From Treponema sp. UBA4232 (GTDB lineage: Bacteria; Spirochaetota; Spirochaetia; Treponematales; Treponemataceae), in NCBI GenBank assembly GCA_002396325.1, contig DGXM01000181.1, forward strand, positions 1-16,726: DNA of 16,726 bases, in the 5' to 3' direction. Below are positions 5,710-14,272 of this stretch, piece by piece. Every line of letters begins with the position of its first letter. Positions within the stretch are counted from its first letter, which is position 1. A model generated the notes under the pieces. It ran no database searches. It was given only the letters and a program-made list of their open reading frames with translations, and was not told where the DNA came from. A program made the position numbers and the translations under genes.

Positions 5710-7583
5710 TGAATGTTGATTTTATGCATAATACTCAAGATGATTCAGGACGGAGAAATGCAAAGATTGCGTTTCTCGCGATTTTGATTTTTGTTGTTAT
5801 GACTCTTTATACAATGAATCTTTTCTCCATGCAGATTCTGAACGGTGACTACTGGAAGCAGAGAGCCGTAAAAATGACCAGCGTTCCTACGATTCTTGAT
5901 GCCCAGCGCGGAGAGATTTTTGACAGGAATGCCGACAATCCCATAGTCGTAAACACAGATTCCTTTGTGGTCGAATTGATTCCCGGCGATATACCCGACG
6001 GTCAGTACGATACCGTTGCAACAAAACTTGCAGAATACCTTGGAATCACCAAAGACGCTATCGACAAAAAGACATCGGGAAAAAGAAAGGCCTTTACTTC
6101 AATAGAAATAAAAATCAACGTTCCACTTGAAGTAATCAGCAACATTGCCGAAAACATCACTGATTTCCCCGGAGTCAGCTGGAGAAACAAACCGATCCGC
6201 ACATATCTTGAAACAGGGTCCATCAGCCACGTTCTGGGCTATGTGGGAAACATTACGATGGAAGAGCTCAAGCTGATGCTGAACGAAGGATACAACAGAA
6301 ATTACGTTGTCGGAAAAACAGGCATAGAAAAAGTGTACGATCAGCTGTTGCAGGGTACCCCGGGAAGTGAAACAAGACTTCGCGATGCAAAGGGACGCTA
6401 TATTGACGAAGCTCCGGTTGTGGTTCCTCCTCAAATGGGTAAAAATCTGGTTCTGACAATCGACACCAGAATACAGAAACTTGCTGAAAAAGCTCTAGGT
6501 GAACGGGTAGGGGCATCTATAGTCTTAAAGCCTTCGAACGGTGAAATTCTTGCAATGGTTTCTTATCCTTACTTTGAGTCCAATGCCTTTTCGACGGAAA
6601 ATGCATCCGCAGAATTCAGCAGACTCACAAATACCCCGAACAATCCATTGCTTAACAGAGCCGTTAATGCAGCATATCCGCCGGCTTCAACGTTCAAGAC
6701 GATTATGACCACGGCAGTGCTTTCGGAAAAGGCATTTCCCCCTGACAAGGCAGTTGAATGTTCCGGCCGGCTTTTCCATGGAGACCGTCTTTTCAAATGC
6801 CACAGGCCACCGCCAGGACATGGATGGCTCAACCTCAAAAACGCACTTGCTCAATCCTGCGATATTTATTACTGGGTAATTGGACGTGATTACCTCGGAG
6901 TGGACCGCATAGCTTCATATGCCACCGAGTTCGGATTCGGACAGAGTCTGGAGATTGACCTTCCTTCACAGACAAAGGGATTCGTTCCTACTGCGCAGTG
7001 GATGGAAAGGGAAAAGAACAGAAAGTGGACTGACGGAGACACAATGAATATTTCCATCGGACAGGGCGACACTCTTGCAACACCTCTTCACGTGGCAAAT
7101 ATGATGGCAATGGTATGCAACAGCGGAAAAATCTACAAACCCCATTTGCTGAAGGAAGTAAGGGATCCCGCAACAAACGAAGTATTGCAGACAGTGGAGC
7201 CTGAAGTGCTTCATGAGTCAACGGTTGATGCTTCAGTGTGGCGCACAGTGCAGACTTACTTACGCTACATGATTACCGACGGTACCGCAATTTACCCGAT
7301 GCACAACAAAGTCGTTCAGATAGCAGGTAAAACAGGAACCGCAGAAGTTGGATTCAAAGACAGATGGCACTCCTGGATGGTGGCTTACGCACCCTACGAT
7401 GCTCCGGTGGAGGATCAGGTTGTGGTTGTCACTCTTGTTGAAGCTGTAAACGACTGGGAGTGGTGGGCCCCTTATGCCACAAACATCATCATGCAGGGAA
7501 TATTTGCAAACCAGACATACGAAGAAGCTATCAAAACCCTTGGATTTGAAGACCGCAAAAAGCAGGTGGGAAGGCAGGATTAG
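5709..7583 (+). CDS. mrdA: Penicillin-binding protein 2 (MrdA), class B transpeptidase of the elongasome
   Basis: PBP2 cross-links new peptidoglycan during cell elongation, working with RodA. The 624-aa protein has an N-terminal anchor (about 19-42), a dimerisation domain opening with the QRGEIFDRN segment, and a C-terminal transpeptidase domain. Catalytic motifs are intact: S327-T-F-K330 (SxxK, acyl-enzyme serine), S383-C-D385 (SxD in place of SxN) and K541-T-G-T544. Between the first two motifs lie C351, C364 and H371, which with C384 make a plausible metal site (see findings). The start ATG 5709 overlaps the mreD stop as TAATG; an alternative ATG at 5724 would remove five residues. rodA begins directly after its stop, so the PBP2-RodA pair is produced as a unit. 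Beta-lactams of the amdinocillin type target this family. Confidence 0.96.
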   Translation: MNVDFMHNTQDDSGRRNAKIAFLAILIFVVMTLYTMNLFSMQILNGDYWKQRAVKMTSVPTILDAQRGEIFDRNADNPIVVNTDSFVVELIPGDIPDGQYDTVATKLAEYLGITKDAIDKKTSGKRKAFTSIEIKINVPLEVISNIAENITDFPGVSWRNKPIRTYLETGSISHVLGYVGNITMEELKLMLNEGYNRNYVVGKTGIEKVYDQLLQGTPGSETRLRDAKGRYIDEAPVVVPPQMGKNLVLTIDTRIQKLAEKALGERVGASIVLKPSNGEILAMVSYPYFESNAFSTENASAEFSRLTNTPNNPLLNRAVNAAYPPASTFKTIMTTAVLSEKAFPPDKAVECSGRLFHGDRLFKCHRPPPGHGWLNLKNALAQSCDIYYWVIGRDYLGVDRIASYATEFGFGQSLEIDLPSQTKGFVPTAQWMEREKNRKWTDGDTMNISIGQGDTLATPLHVANMMAMVCNSGKIYKPHLLKEVRDPATNEVLQTVEPEVLHESTVDASVWRTVQTYLRYMITDGTAIYPMHNKVVQIAGKTGTAEVGFKDRWHSWMVAYAPYDAPVEDQVVVVTLVEAVNDWEWWAPYATNIIMQGIFANQTYEEAIKTLGFEDRKKQVGRQD

Positions 7584-8903
7584 ATGAAAGTCAAGATTTA
7601 CGAACGATTCGACTTCTTTATTATATTGGCAGTTCTTGTTCTGAGCGTCCTCGGAGTCCTTTTCATTTATTCTTCTGGAATAGACTCGTCAGGATTGCTC
7701 AAAAATAAAGATTATTACAAGCAGATTGTCTGGTGCATTGTCGGATTCGTGCTGATGCTGTCCTGCACATTTATTGATTACCGCAAATTGAAACGCTACA
7801 CAGGTTATGCCGCCATACTTCTGACCCTGGCTTTGATATACACTGCATTTTTCGGACAGAAATTGAACGGAGCGCGCAGCTGGATCGGAATCGGAAGCCT
7901 TGGAATTCAGCCTTCGGAATTCGGAAAACTTGTGTTCACGCTTTTTCTTGCACGTTACCTTGAAAAGTCAGAGCAGGAAAATCCCCGCAAAAGATTCTTA
8001 CTATCCCTTGTAATTCTCCTTACTCCGATGGGGCTGATTCTTCTTCAGCCGGATTTGGGAACAGCAAGCGCATATCTTCCCATATTCCTGGTTATGTGTT
8101 TCATCGCAAACATCCCTATAAGATATATCGTGCTGGTTCTTGCAACGGGAATGTTGACAATCCTCTTTACGGTACTTCCGATTTGGGAAAGCCAGATTGC
8201 AAAACGCACGGTGCTGATAATATCAGTCCTGACAAACAGAAAACTCTTCATCGTAGTCTGTGCCGTAACGCTGATAGTTGCCATGATGGGCATTCTGGGC
8301 CAGATTTTCTTGAAAAAGAAATACTTTTACTGGGTCACTTATGTGTCAGGCATATTGTTCACAGCACTGATTCTTTCGGTTATGGCAGGAAAAGTTCTTC
8401 AGGAATATCAGATAATGCGTCTTATCATCTTTATAAATCCGAATATCGACCCCAAAGGAGCCGGATGGAACATCATAAACTCTCAGATTGCAATCGGATC
8501 CGGCGGCACATTCGGCAAGGGATACCTTATGGGGACTCAGAGTCATTACCGTTATCTGCCGCAGCAGAGCACCGACTTTATCTTCAGTATACTTGCAGAA
8601 GAGTTCGGATTTGCAGGTGGAATTGCAGTATTTGCCAGTTTCCTTGTCATCATGTTAAGGGGGCTTTCTGTAATAAGGACAACAACCAGCCATTTCGGTG
8701 CCTACATCAGCAGCGGATTTTTGGGAATGTTCTTTTATCACTTCCTTGTCAATGTGGGAATGGTTATGGGAATAATGCCGATTACAGGTATTCCGCTTCC
8801 ATTTGTTTCATACGGAGGCTCTGCATATCTCACAAACTCCATTGCAATGGGACTTATAATGAGCATTAGAGCCAGACGGCTTGATTTCGATGCTGTAGTG
8901 TAA
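7584..8903 (+). CDS. rodA: RodA, SEDS-family peptidoglycan glycosyltransferase
   Basis: RodA polymerises lipid II into glycan strands in complex with PBP2. The 439-aa protein is polytopic. It carries the family signatures NGARSWIGIG (95-104), QPSEFGKLVF (109-118), QPDLGTASAY (155-164), NIDPKGAGWN (287-296), which contains the presumed catalytic Asp289, and GIPLPFVSYGGSA (402-414). It is longer than most RodA proteins because of about 70 residues around 201-270 carrying two additional hydrophobic stretches (about 220-242 and 248-269). The ATG follows the mrdA stop with no gap. Position after mreBCD-mrdA makes RodA, not FtsW, the better name. The C terminus is short, without the long tail seen in many FtsW proteins. 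Confidence 0.94.
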   Translation: MKVKIYERFDFFIILAVLVLSVLGVLFIYSSGIDSSGLLKNKDYYKQIVWCIVGFVLMLSCTFIDYRKLKRYTGYAAILLTLALIYTAFFGQKLNGARSWIGIGSLGIQPSEFGKLVFTLFLARYLEKSEQENPRKRFLLSLVILLTPMGLILLQPDLGTASAYLPIFLVMCFIANIPIRYIVLVLATGMLTILFTVLPIWESQIAKRTVLIISVLTNRKLFIVVCAVTLIVAMMGILGQIFLKKKYFYWVTYVSGILFTALILSVMAGKVLQEYQIMRLIIFINPNIDPKGAGWNIINSQIAIGSGGTFGKGYLMGTQSHYRYLPQQSTDFIFSILAEEFGFAGGIAVFASFLVIMLRGLSVIRTTTSHFGAYISSGFLGMFFYHFLVNVGMVMGIMPITGIPLPFVSYGGSAYLTNSIAMGLIMSIRARRLDFDAVV

Positions 8904-8934
8904 ATGGATGAAACAGCAGTAATGCAGGAGATTT

Positions 8935-8960
8935 ATCCGCCCCCGAAAGAGGGTGGATTT
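8935..8960 (+). terminator. Candidate terminator of the mre-rodA operon
   Basis: ATCCGCCC (8935-8942) pairs with GGGTGGAT (8951-8958), including one G-T wobble, around an 8-nt loop. Only a short T-run follows on the plus strand, so efficiency may be modest. The position, 32 nt after the rodA stop and in the convergent gap with mfd, fits a terminator. Nothing else of note was seen in 8904-9053. Confidence 0.4.
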
Positions 8961-9053
8961 CATAGTGAATACAAGTAGACAGAATACGCATTATAATCAG
9001 TTTAGAATATCCTCAAATGCTCTTTTTTAGACACAACTTTTACCAATTCCTCG

Positions 9054-12000
9054 TCACAAAAGATGCTCGAGTTTTTCCTTTATGAAGTCACACTTGGTGG
9101 TAAGGTCTATGGATTCCGTTTTCAGCATCAGTTTGTTCGGCGACTGGGGATTGAGTTTTATCGAACGGGGATACAGGGAAATCATATGCAGAAGCTTGTC
9201 TACATTTACCTTTGCAAGAGCCCCGAATTCCACGGTAACCACATGCTGACGTTCTATAAGCGACGTTATGGAAAGTTTCGTGCACAATATGCGTATTTTT
9301 GCAAGACTCAACAGACTTGTCACTTCATCAGGCATGTCACCGAAGCGGTCAAGCATCTCCTCGTAGACAGATTCGAGTTCCTCCTGTTTTTTTACAGCGG
9401 CAATCTTCTTGTACATTTCCATTTTGGTGGAGGCATCGCTGATATATGTGTCGGGAATGAATCCTGTATACTCAAGTTCAAGAAGAACCTCATCAGGAGA
9501 TTTCCAATCACTGTTGCTGAGCCTTTCAATCGCTGAGTTAAGCAGAGAAAGATACATCTCAAATCCGACGGCATAAACTTCACCGCTCTGGTCTTTTCCA
9601 AGCAGATTTCCGGCACCTCGAATTTCCATATCTTTCATTGCGATTTTGAATCCGCTTCCAAGCTCAGTAAAATCGTTTATCACCTGGAGTCTCTTCATGG
9701 CAATTTCCGAAAGCACTTTGTTTTCAGGATAGAAAAGATACGCATAGGCTTTGCGGTCGCTCCGTCCCACACGTCCCCTGAGCTGATACAGCTGGCTCAC
9801 ACCGTACATATCCGCACGGTCGATTATTATGGTGTTCACGTTCGGTATGTCGATTCCGTTTTCAATTATCGTTGTTGCAACAAGTATATGGAATCCTCCC
9901 AGCTTGAACCGCCGGAAAATATCATCCAATTCCTCGCTGGTCATCTTTCCGTGAGCCACTTCAATCATCATTTCAGGAAGCAGTTTTTCAAGTCTGTACC
10001 TCACATCATCAAGGGTCTCAACACGGTTGTGAAGGAAAAACACCTGTCCTCCACGGCTCACTTCTCGTCTTACGGCGGCTTTGATTCTTTCATCGGACTC
10101 AGGCTCAATCGAAGTCTCGATCGGCTGCCTGTTCTGCGGGGGTGTTGTCAAAAGCGACATATCACGGATTTTAAGAAGACTCATATGAAGTGTACGGGGA
10201 ATCGGAGTCGCACTCATTGCAAGACAGTCTATGTTTGTCTTCATCACCTTGAGTTTTTCCTTGTCCTTCACACCGAATCTCTGCTCCTCATCAATTATCA
10301 TCAGCCCCAAATCCTTGAACTGAACATCTTTCTGCAGAATACGGTGGGTTCCGATCAATATATCGATTTTTCCTTCCCTTGTCTGAGCCAGAATCTCCTT
10401 TTGTCTGGCAGGGGGAACAAAGCGTGAAAGCTGACCGATGGAAACCGGGAAATTTTTGAAACGTTCGAGACAGTTTTCGTAATGCTGCTCGGCAAGGATT
10501 GTAGTTGGAGCCAAAAACGCCACTTGTTTTCCACCCATCACGGCTTTGAACGCGGCCCTCATCGCAATTTCGGTTTTTCCATAGCCCACATCACCGCAGA
10601 CAAGTCTGTCCATCGGAACCGGCTTTTCCATATCCTCTTTGATGTCCTGAGATGCATTGAACTGATCAGGAGTGTCTTCGTAAGGGAATGCCGCTTCGAA
10701 TGCAGACTGCCACTCACCGTCTTTCGGGAATGCAAAACCTCTTGAAGCCTGCCGTTTTGAATAAAGATCAATGAGTTTTTCAGCGATTTCCTCGACTTTC
10801 TGCTGTACCTTGCTTTTACGGTTGTTCCAGCTTTTCGAGCCTATGAGGTCGAGTCTTGGTGTCTGCCCTTCACTTCCGATGTACCGCTGCACCATGTTCA
10901 CCTGTTCAATGGGTACAGAAAGGAATTCCTTGTCGGCATACTCAAGTTTTATGTAGTCGCGTTCGGTGCCCATTGCTTTTATGCGCTCGATTCCTTTGAA
11001 GAGACCGATTCCGTAATTCACGTGGACAACATAATCACCCGGAGTCAAATCAACAAATGAGTCTATGGGTTTGGAAGAAACCTTGCGTATTGATTTTGGA
11101 GCCGCCTTTTTACGACCGAAAATCTCATTTTCCTGAATCACCAGGATTTTTTCCTCTGCAATTGAAAAACCTTCCGCCAAAGGCTGAGGATAGATTTCAA
11201 GAGGATACAAAGATTTTTCATCCGTCTGTATAAACTCTTTTACAACTTCCCGGATGCGCACAGCCTGATTCGGATTGTCGGCAAAAATAAAGATGTGCCA
11301 GCCCTCGTTCTGTCTGGACTGCAGCTGCTCCTTCAAATAATTGATATTGCCAAAGAAACTTTGCGACATATCAGTTTTAAGGACGAAGTTTTCCCCTTTA
11401 TCACCGTCTTCCTCAGCATCTCCCAGAGTCTTGAAGAGAATCCTTGCAGAACAGCTGTTAATTACCGACGCGTAATCAAGAAGCATATATTTCGGTGGAA
11501 ACACAGGAAGATTTTGGCGGGCCGTTCTGTAGGATGCGGCAAACTCACTTTCAAATGCTTTCTGGCTGTTCGAAAGACGCTCTGAGTCATAACAGAAAAC
11601 AATGGTATTTTTTCTGAAATAGTCTACAATAGAATACAGTTTATCCCACAGGATGCCGTAGAAAAGTTCCTCACCTTCCGATTCGTGTTGAACGGCAAGT
11701 TCTTCAATAAGCCTTTCCTTTTCTTCAAGAGCCTTGTCAGTAAAAGAAAGATTTACAGAATCAGAGCTGCTTTTTTCCACCGCAGAAGAAAACGCCTCCG
11801 TCCTGACATCCTTTGATTCCATCTGATATCCTGCCCTTTTACGCTCTTTGTCATATGAGGCAAAATCATTTACAATGGCTCCTTTTTCCATTTCGGAAAA
11901 TCTTTTCTCAAGCGCAATGACCAGCTCGTCAGTCCAAACCACTTCCTTCATCGGGTAAATGAGAACCTGCTCGTGATTTCCGGATGAAGTCTGCGTTTCA

Positions 12001-12710
12001 ACTTCAAAGGATTTAATCTGCTCGATTTCCTCAAAATCAAAAACAATGCGTACAGGTTTTTCTTCACCAGGCATGAAAACGTCTATCACTTCACCGCGGA
12101 CAGCAAATTCACCGCGCATACCGACTTTGGGAACCCTTAAATATCCGAGGCTCTGAAGTTTTTCAGCAATTTCATTCGGATCAACGGCCTGCCCCTTTCT
12201 CAATGTAAAAGAAAGTTCCCTCATGTACGATGGAGGCGGCACCGGAGTCAGAAGAGCCCGCTGCGGAATTATGAAGATTCTGTCTTTTTTTAATCCCGGC
12301 ATGGAAAGTTTTGCAAGAACACCTGCCCTGCTTCCAAACACAGACGAACCTTTTCCCGCCGGCCTGTAAGGAATCATCCCCCACCACGGAAGTTTGTGAA
12401 TTTCAACCCGGTCTGCAAGTATGGTCTCAAGGTCTGTTTCATATTCATCAGCATCTTTCTGAGACTGCGCTATAATCACATAATCACTGGGTGAGGATTT
12501 TTTTCCATAATATTGCTCATTATGAAGTTTTTTAAAAGCTTTCTGCCTGATTGTTTCTGCCACGAAAAAAGACGGAAGACTTCCGTTCAGCCCTTTTACA
12601 GAACGTTCAAAAGGAATTTCCTGTGTGGAAACCTCGTTCACAGCAGATTTAAAGGGAGTCCAGGCAGAAATAAGAGGAATAAGTGAATTTGTTGATAATG
12701 AATTTTCCAT
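9054..12710 (-). CDS. mfd: Transcription-repair coupling factor Mfd
   Basis: Mfd is a dsDNA translocase that removes RNA polymerase stalled at lesions and recruits UvrA. The 1218-aa protein shows the full plan. The N-terminal UvrB-like region spans about 1-400 and includes WWGMIPYRP at 109-117. The RNA polymerase-interacting CarD-like domain is at about 551-612 (PGDYVVHVNYGIGLF). The RecG-like helicase core has Walker A GDVGYGKT (706-713), DEEQ (807-810), SAT (833-835) and the arginine-finger motif QLRGRVGRSDR (976-986). A C-terminal TRCF domain follows to residue 1218. Start ATG 12710 has a weak GGA ribosome site and a promoter just upstream. It faces rodA tail-to-tail and is divergent from the exported-protein gene. 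It is somewhat longer than the roughly 1150-residue norm, perhaps through a charged Ser/Glu/Lys-rich stretch near 285-345. Confidence 0.97.
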   Translation of the reverse strand: MENSLSTNSLIPLISAWTPFKSAVNEVSTQEIPFERSVKGLNGSLPSFFVAETIRQKAFKKLHNEQYYGKKSSPSDYVIIAQSQKDADEYETDLETILADRVEIHKLPWWGMIPYRPAGKGSSVFGSRAGVLAKLSMPGLKKDRIFIIPQRALLTPVPPPSYMRELSFTLRKGQAVDPNEIAEKLQSLGYLRVPKVGMRGEFAVRGEVIDVFMPGEEKPVRIVFDFEEIEQIKSFEVETQTSSGNHEQVLIYPMKEVVWTDELVIALEKRFSEMEKGAIVNDFASYDKERKRAGYQMESKDVRTEAFSSAVEKSSSDSVNLSFTDKALEEKERLIEELAVQHESEGEELFYGILWDKLYSIVDYFRKNTIVFCYDSERLSNSQKAFESEFAASYRTARQNLPVFPPKYMLLDYASVINSCSARILFKTLGDAEEDGDKGENFVLKTDMSQSFFGNINYLKEQLQSRQNEGWHIFIFADNPNQAVRIREVVKEFIQTDEKSLYPLEIYPQPLAEGFSIAEEKILVIQENEIFGRKKAAPKSIRKVSSKPIDSFVDLTPGDYVVHVNYGIGLFKGIERIKAMGTERDYIKLEYADKEFLSVPIEQVNMVQRYIGSEGQTPRLDLIGSKSWNNRKSKVQQKVEEIAEKLIDLYSKRQASRGFAFPKDGEWQSAFEAAFPYEDTPDQFNASQDIKEDMEKPVPMDRLVCGDVGYGKTEIAMRAAFKAVMGGKQVAFLAPTTILAEQHYENCLERFKNFPVSIGQLSRFVPPARQKEILAQTREGKIDILIGTHRILQKDVQFKDLGLMIIDEEQRFGVKDKEKLKVMKTNIDCLAMSATPIPRTLHMSLLKIRDMSLLTTPPQNRQPIETSIEPESDERIKAAVRREVSRGGQVFFLHNRVETLDDVRYRLEKLLPEMMIEVAHGKMTSEELDDIFRRFKLGGFHILVATTIIENGIDIPNVNTIIIDRADMYGVSQLYQLRGRVGRSDRKAYAYLFYPENKVLSEIAMKRLQVINDFTELGSGFKIAMKDMEIRGAGNLLGKDQSGEVYAVGFEMYLSLLNSAIERLSNSDWKSPDEVLLELEYTGFIPDTYISDASTKMEMYKKIAAVKKQEELESVYEEMLDRFGDMPDEVTSLLSLAKIRILCTKLSITSLIERQHVVTVEFGALAKVNVDKLLHMISLYPRSIKLNPQSPNKLMLKTESIDLTTKCDFIKEKLEHLL

Positions 12711-12721
12711 TTTTATCCGAT

Positions 12722-12749
12722 ACTATAAGAAATAAAGTTTCAGGGTCAT
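12722..12749 (-). promoter_or_regulatory. Candidate promoter for mfd
   Basis: Read on the minus strand, ATGACC (12749-12744) and TATAGT (12727-12722) are spaced by 16 nt. The -10 matches TATAAT at five positions and the -35 matches TTGACA at four. It lies 12-40 nt before the mfd start, so the leader would be very short. Confidence 0.4.
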
Positions 12750-12801
12750 TTTCACTGGTAACTCTTTCGGAAATGACTTACAAACTAATGTCAGTACACA
12801 A

Positions 12802-12815
12802 GTCTGAAATCAGAC
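12802..12815. promoter_or_regulatory. Perfect 6-nt inverted repeat before an exported-protein gene
   Basis: GTCTGA and TCAGAC flank AA and end one base before the GGGAG ribosome site of the gene at 12828. It could be an operator or a small mRNA hairpin near the ribosome site. Chance is possible, as the arms are short. Confidence 0.3.
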
Positions 12816-12827
12816 GGGAGCATAGTC

Positions 12828-13811
12828 GTGAAACGAACACTGTTGACCATTATAACACTTTTTGCGCTTTTTGCACATAGCCTTTCAGCGCAGAATTATG
12901 TCGCCACCACAGACGCAACACCGAACAATGCGGAAATTGCAGTCAAATTCTACAACCGCACGTTGTACTATCCAGGAAGCGGAGAAGCAAACCCAGTTTA
13001 TGTGCACATCACCATCAAGAACACAAGTTCGGACACACTCAGGTTCAAGCTTGCCGATGACCGTATGTTCAGCATCGATTTCAAGGCTGTTGATGTGAAG
13101 AACATGGAGCTTCCGCAGACAAATCTTCTTACAAGGAAGAGGACCACAAGCCAGACTGTCTATTTCAGGGAAATCGCCCTTGAACCGGAGGAAGAATATT
13201 CCTTCGTTGAAAACCTCAAAAATTATCTGGACATTTCAGATCCTTCGATTTACTACGTAACAGCTTCATTCTACCCCGAGCTTTACAGAAACAAAGACAA
13301 GGTCATTGAATCAAAGAGACTTACTCTTGAAGTGCGTCCTTCCCCGACAGTCAGTGCGTCAAGCTATGTTCCGGTCGAAGCAGGATCCGCAGCCGTCATT
13401 CAGGCAGAAGAAATCAGCCCTGACAAAGTTGTGGAACAGACAATTCTTGCAAGACAGCAGAGTGAATGGGACAAATTCTTCCTTTATATGGATCTTGAGG
13501 CAATTCTGAAAAACAATGCAAGCCGCAGCCGCAGATACAACACTTCAAGTGCTGATGAAAGAAGCGAGATGCTCCGCCAGTTCCGTGCAGATTTGATGAG
13601 AAGCCGTATCGACAGCGACATTGTGGCAATTCCTTCAAAATTCGAAATCGAGACGACAACCTACTCCCAGACACAGGGCACGGTGAAAGTGCTTGAATGG
13701 TTCCGCAACCCGACATTCACAGAAGTAAAGCGCTACACTTACTATGTGCGTCAGAGAGACGGAATCTGGCAGATTTACGATTACACAGTTGACAATCTGA
13801 GAACAGAGTAA
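12828..13811 (+). CDS. Exported protein of unknown function
   Basis: I do not recognise this 327-aa protein at family level. It starts at GTG 12828 with GGGAG seven bases upstream. A classical signal peptide is clear: basic MKR, a hydrophobic core (TLLTIITLFALFAHS) and LSA-Q, giving probable cleavage after residue 21. There is no Cys for lipidation, so it should be periplasmic or surface exposed. Residues about 35-170 alternate short beta-like segments (VYVHITIKNTSSDTLRFKL, then VYFREIALEPEEEYSF), suggesting an immunoglobulin-like or similar beta sandwich. A linker rich in Ser, Pro, Val and Ala (about 171-190) joins a C-terminal domain with helices and strands (EWDKFFLYMDLEAIL, then RYTYYVRQRDGIWQIYDYT) that resembles NTF2-like folds in pattern only. 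It is followed after two bases by a zinc-ribbon gene, so they are likely co-transcribed. No function is claimed. Confidence 0.8.
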   Translation: MKRTLLTIITLFALFAHSLSAQNYVATTDATPNNAEIAVKFYNRTLYYPGSGEANPVYVHITIKNTSSDTLRFKLADDRMFSIDFKAVDVKNMELPQTNLLTRKRTTSQTVYFREIALEPEEEYSFVENLKNYLDISDPSIYYVTASFYPELYRNKDKVIESKRLTLEVRPSPTVSASSYVPVEAGSAAVIQAEEISPDKVVEQTILARQQSEWDKFFLYMDLEAILKNNASRSRRYNTSSADERSEMLRQFRADLMRSRIDSDIVAIPSKFEIETTTYSQTQGTVKVLEWFRNPTFTEVKRYTYYVRQRDGIWQIYDYTVDNLRTE

Positions 13812-13813
13812 AA

Positions 13814-14221
13814 ATGAGCGAAAAGAAGAAGGCCAAGTATTTTTGCGAAAACTGCGGGGCGGAAGTTGCTGCAAAAGCCCGATTCTGCCCTCACTGCGGT
13901 AAATTTTTTTCAGCGGTGCGCTGCCCCCACTGCGGTCATACAGGAAGTGTCAGTGAATTCAAAACAGGCTGCCCTGTATGCCATTATGCAGTGACGGAAA
14001 GCGAACTCCGCGGCGAAGCACCTGCACATGGAACATCCGACGGACTCAAGCACAAATTGACCGGCAGAAAAAAAAGAGCAATAAACAAGGCCTTCAATTC
14101 TTACAACAGCAGGTCGGCTGCAATAACCGGAGATACTCCTGTCTGGCTTCTGGTGTTGAGCATAGTCCTGCTGATTGGTATTTGCGCAGTGTTTTTCATA
14201 TTTTTCAACAAAAACATATAA
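13814..14221 (+). CDS. Double zinc-ribbon membrane protein, unknown function
   Basis: The 135-aa protein has four CxxC knuckles near the N terminus: C11/C14, C25/C28, C37/C40 and C53/C56. These would form two consecutive zinc ribbons of the rubredoxin-like kind. Residues about 75-107 are basic and polar (GRKKRAINKAF region). The end is one hydrophobic segment (about 110-131) followed by a short NKNI tail. With no signal peptide, a tail-anchored topology with the ribbons in the cytoplasm is most likely. ATG 13814 begins two bases after the upstream stop, with only a weak AGAG ribosome site, so coupling to the upstream exported-protein gene is probable. Proteins of this build are common and mostly uncharacterised. 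The pairing with an exported beta-rich protein is the only clue to its role. Confidence 0.82.
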   Translation: MSEKKKAKYFCENCGAEVAAKARFCPHCGKFFSAVRCPHCGHTGSVSEFKTGCPVCHYAVTESELRGEAPAHGTSDGLKHKLTGRKKRAINKAFNSYNSRSAAITGDTPVWLLVLSIVLLIGICAVFFIFFNKNI

Positions 14222-14228
14222 CATCCGC

Positions 14229-14257
14229 TTGACAAAATTCTTTGATTAAAGTATACT
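14229..14257 (+). promoter_or_regulatory. Strong sigma-70 promoter of tRNA-Leu
   Basis: TTGACA (14229-14234) matches the -35 consensus perfectly. After exactly 17 nt comes TATACT (14252-14257), five of six for the -10. The start would be near 14264, about 9 nt before the mature tRNA. It begins 8 nt after the upstream stop codon. Confidence 0.85.
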
Positions 14258-14272
14258 GATTATATTCTGATT

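Noticed and set aside
8096..8869. A 257-codon plus-strand frame inside rodA
   Set aside because: It is in another frame of the well-supported rodA gene; its product is rich in His, Cys, Arg and Ser and has no recognisable domain.
8904..8978. A 24-codon reading frame starting directly after the rodA stop
   Set aside because: It has no ribosome site, overlaps the likely terminator hairpin (8935-8958) and shows no family resemblance. Direct abutment to rodA is the only argument for it.
9888..10427. Long plus-strand frames opposite mfd (also 9063-9536)
   Set aside because: They lie antisense to conserved Mfd helicase and TRCF domains and look like by-products of codon bias; no ribosome site or domain was seen.
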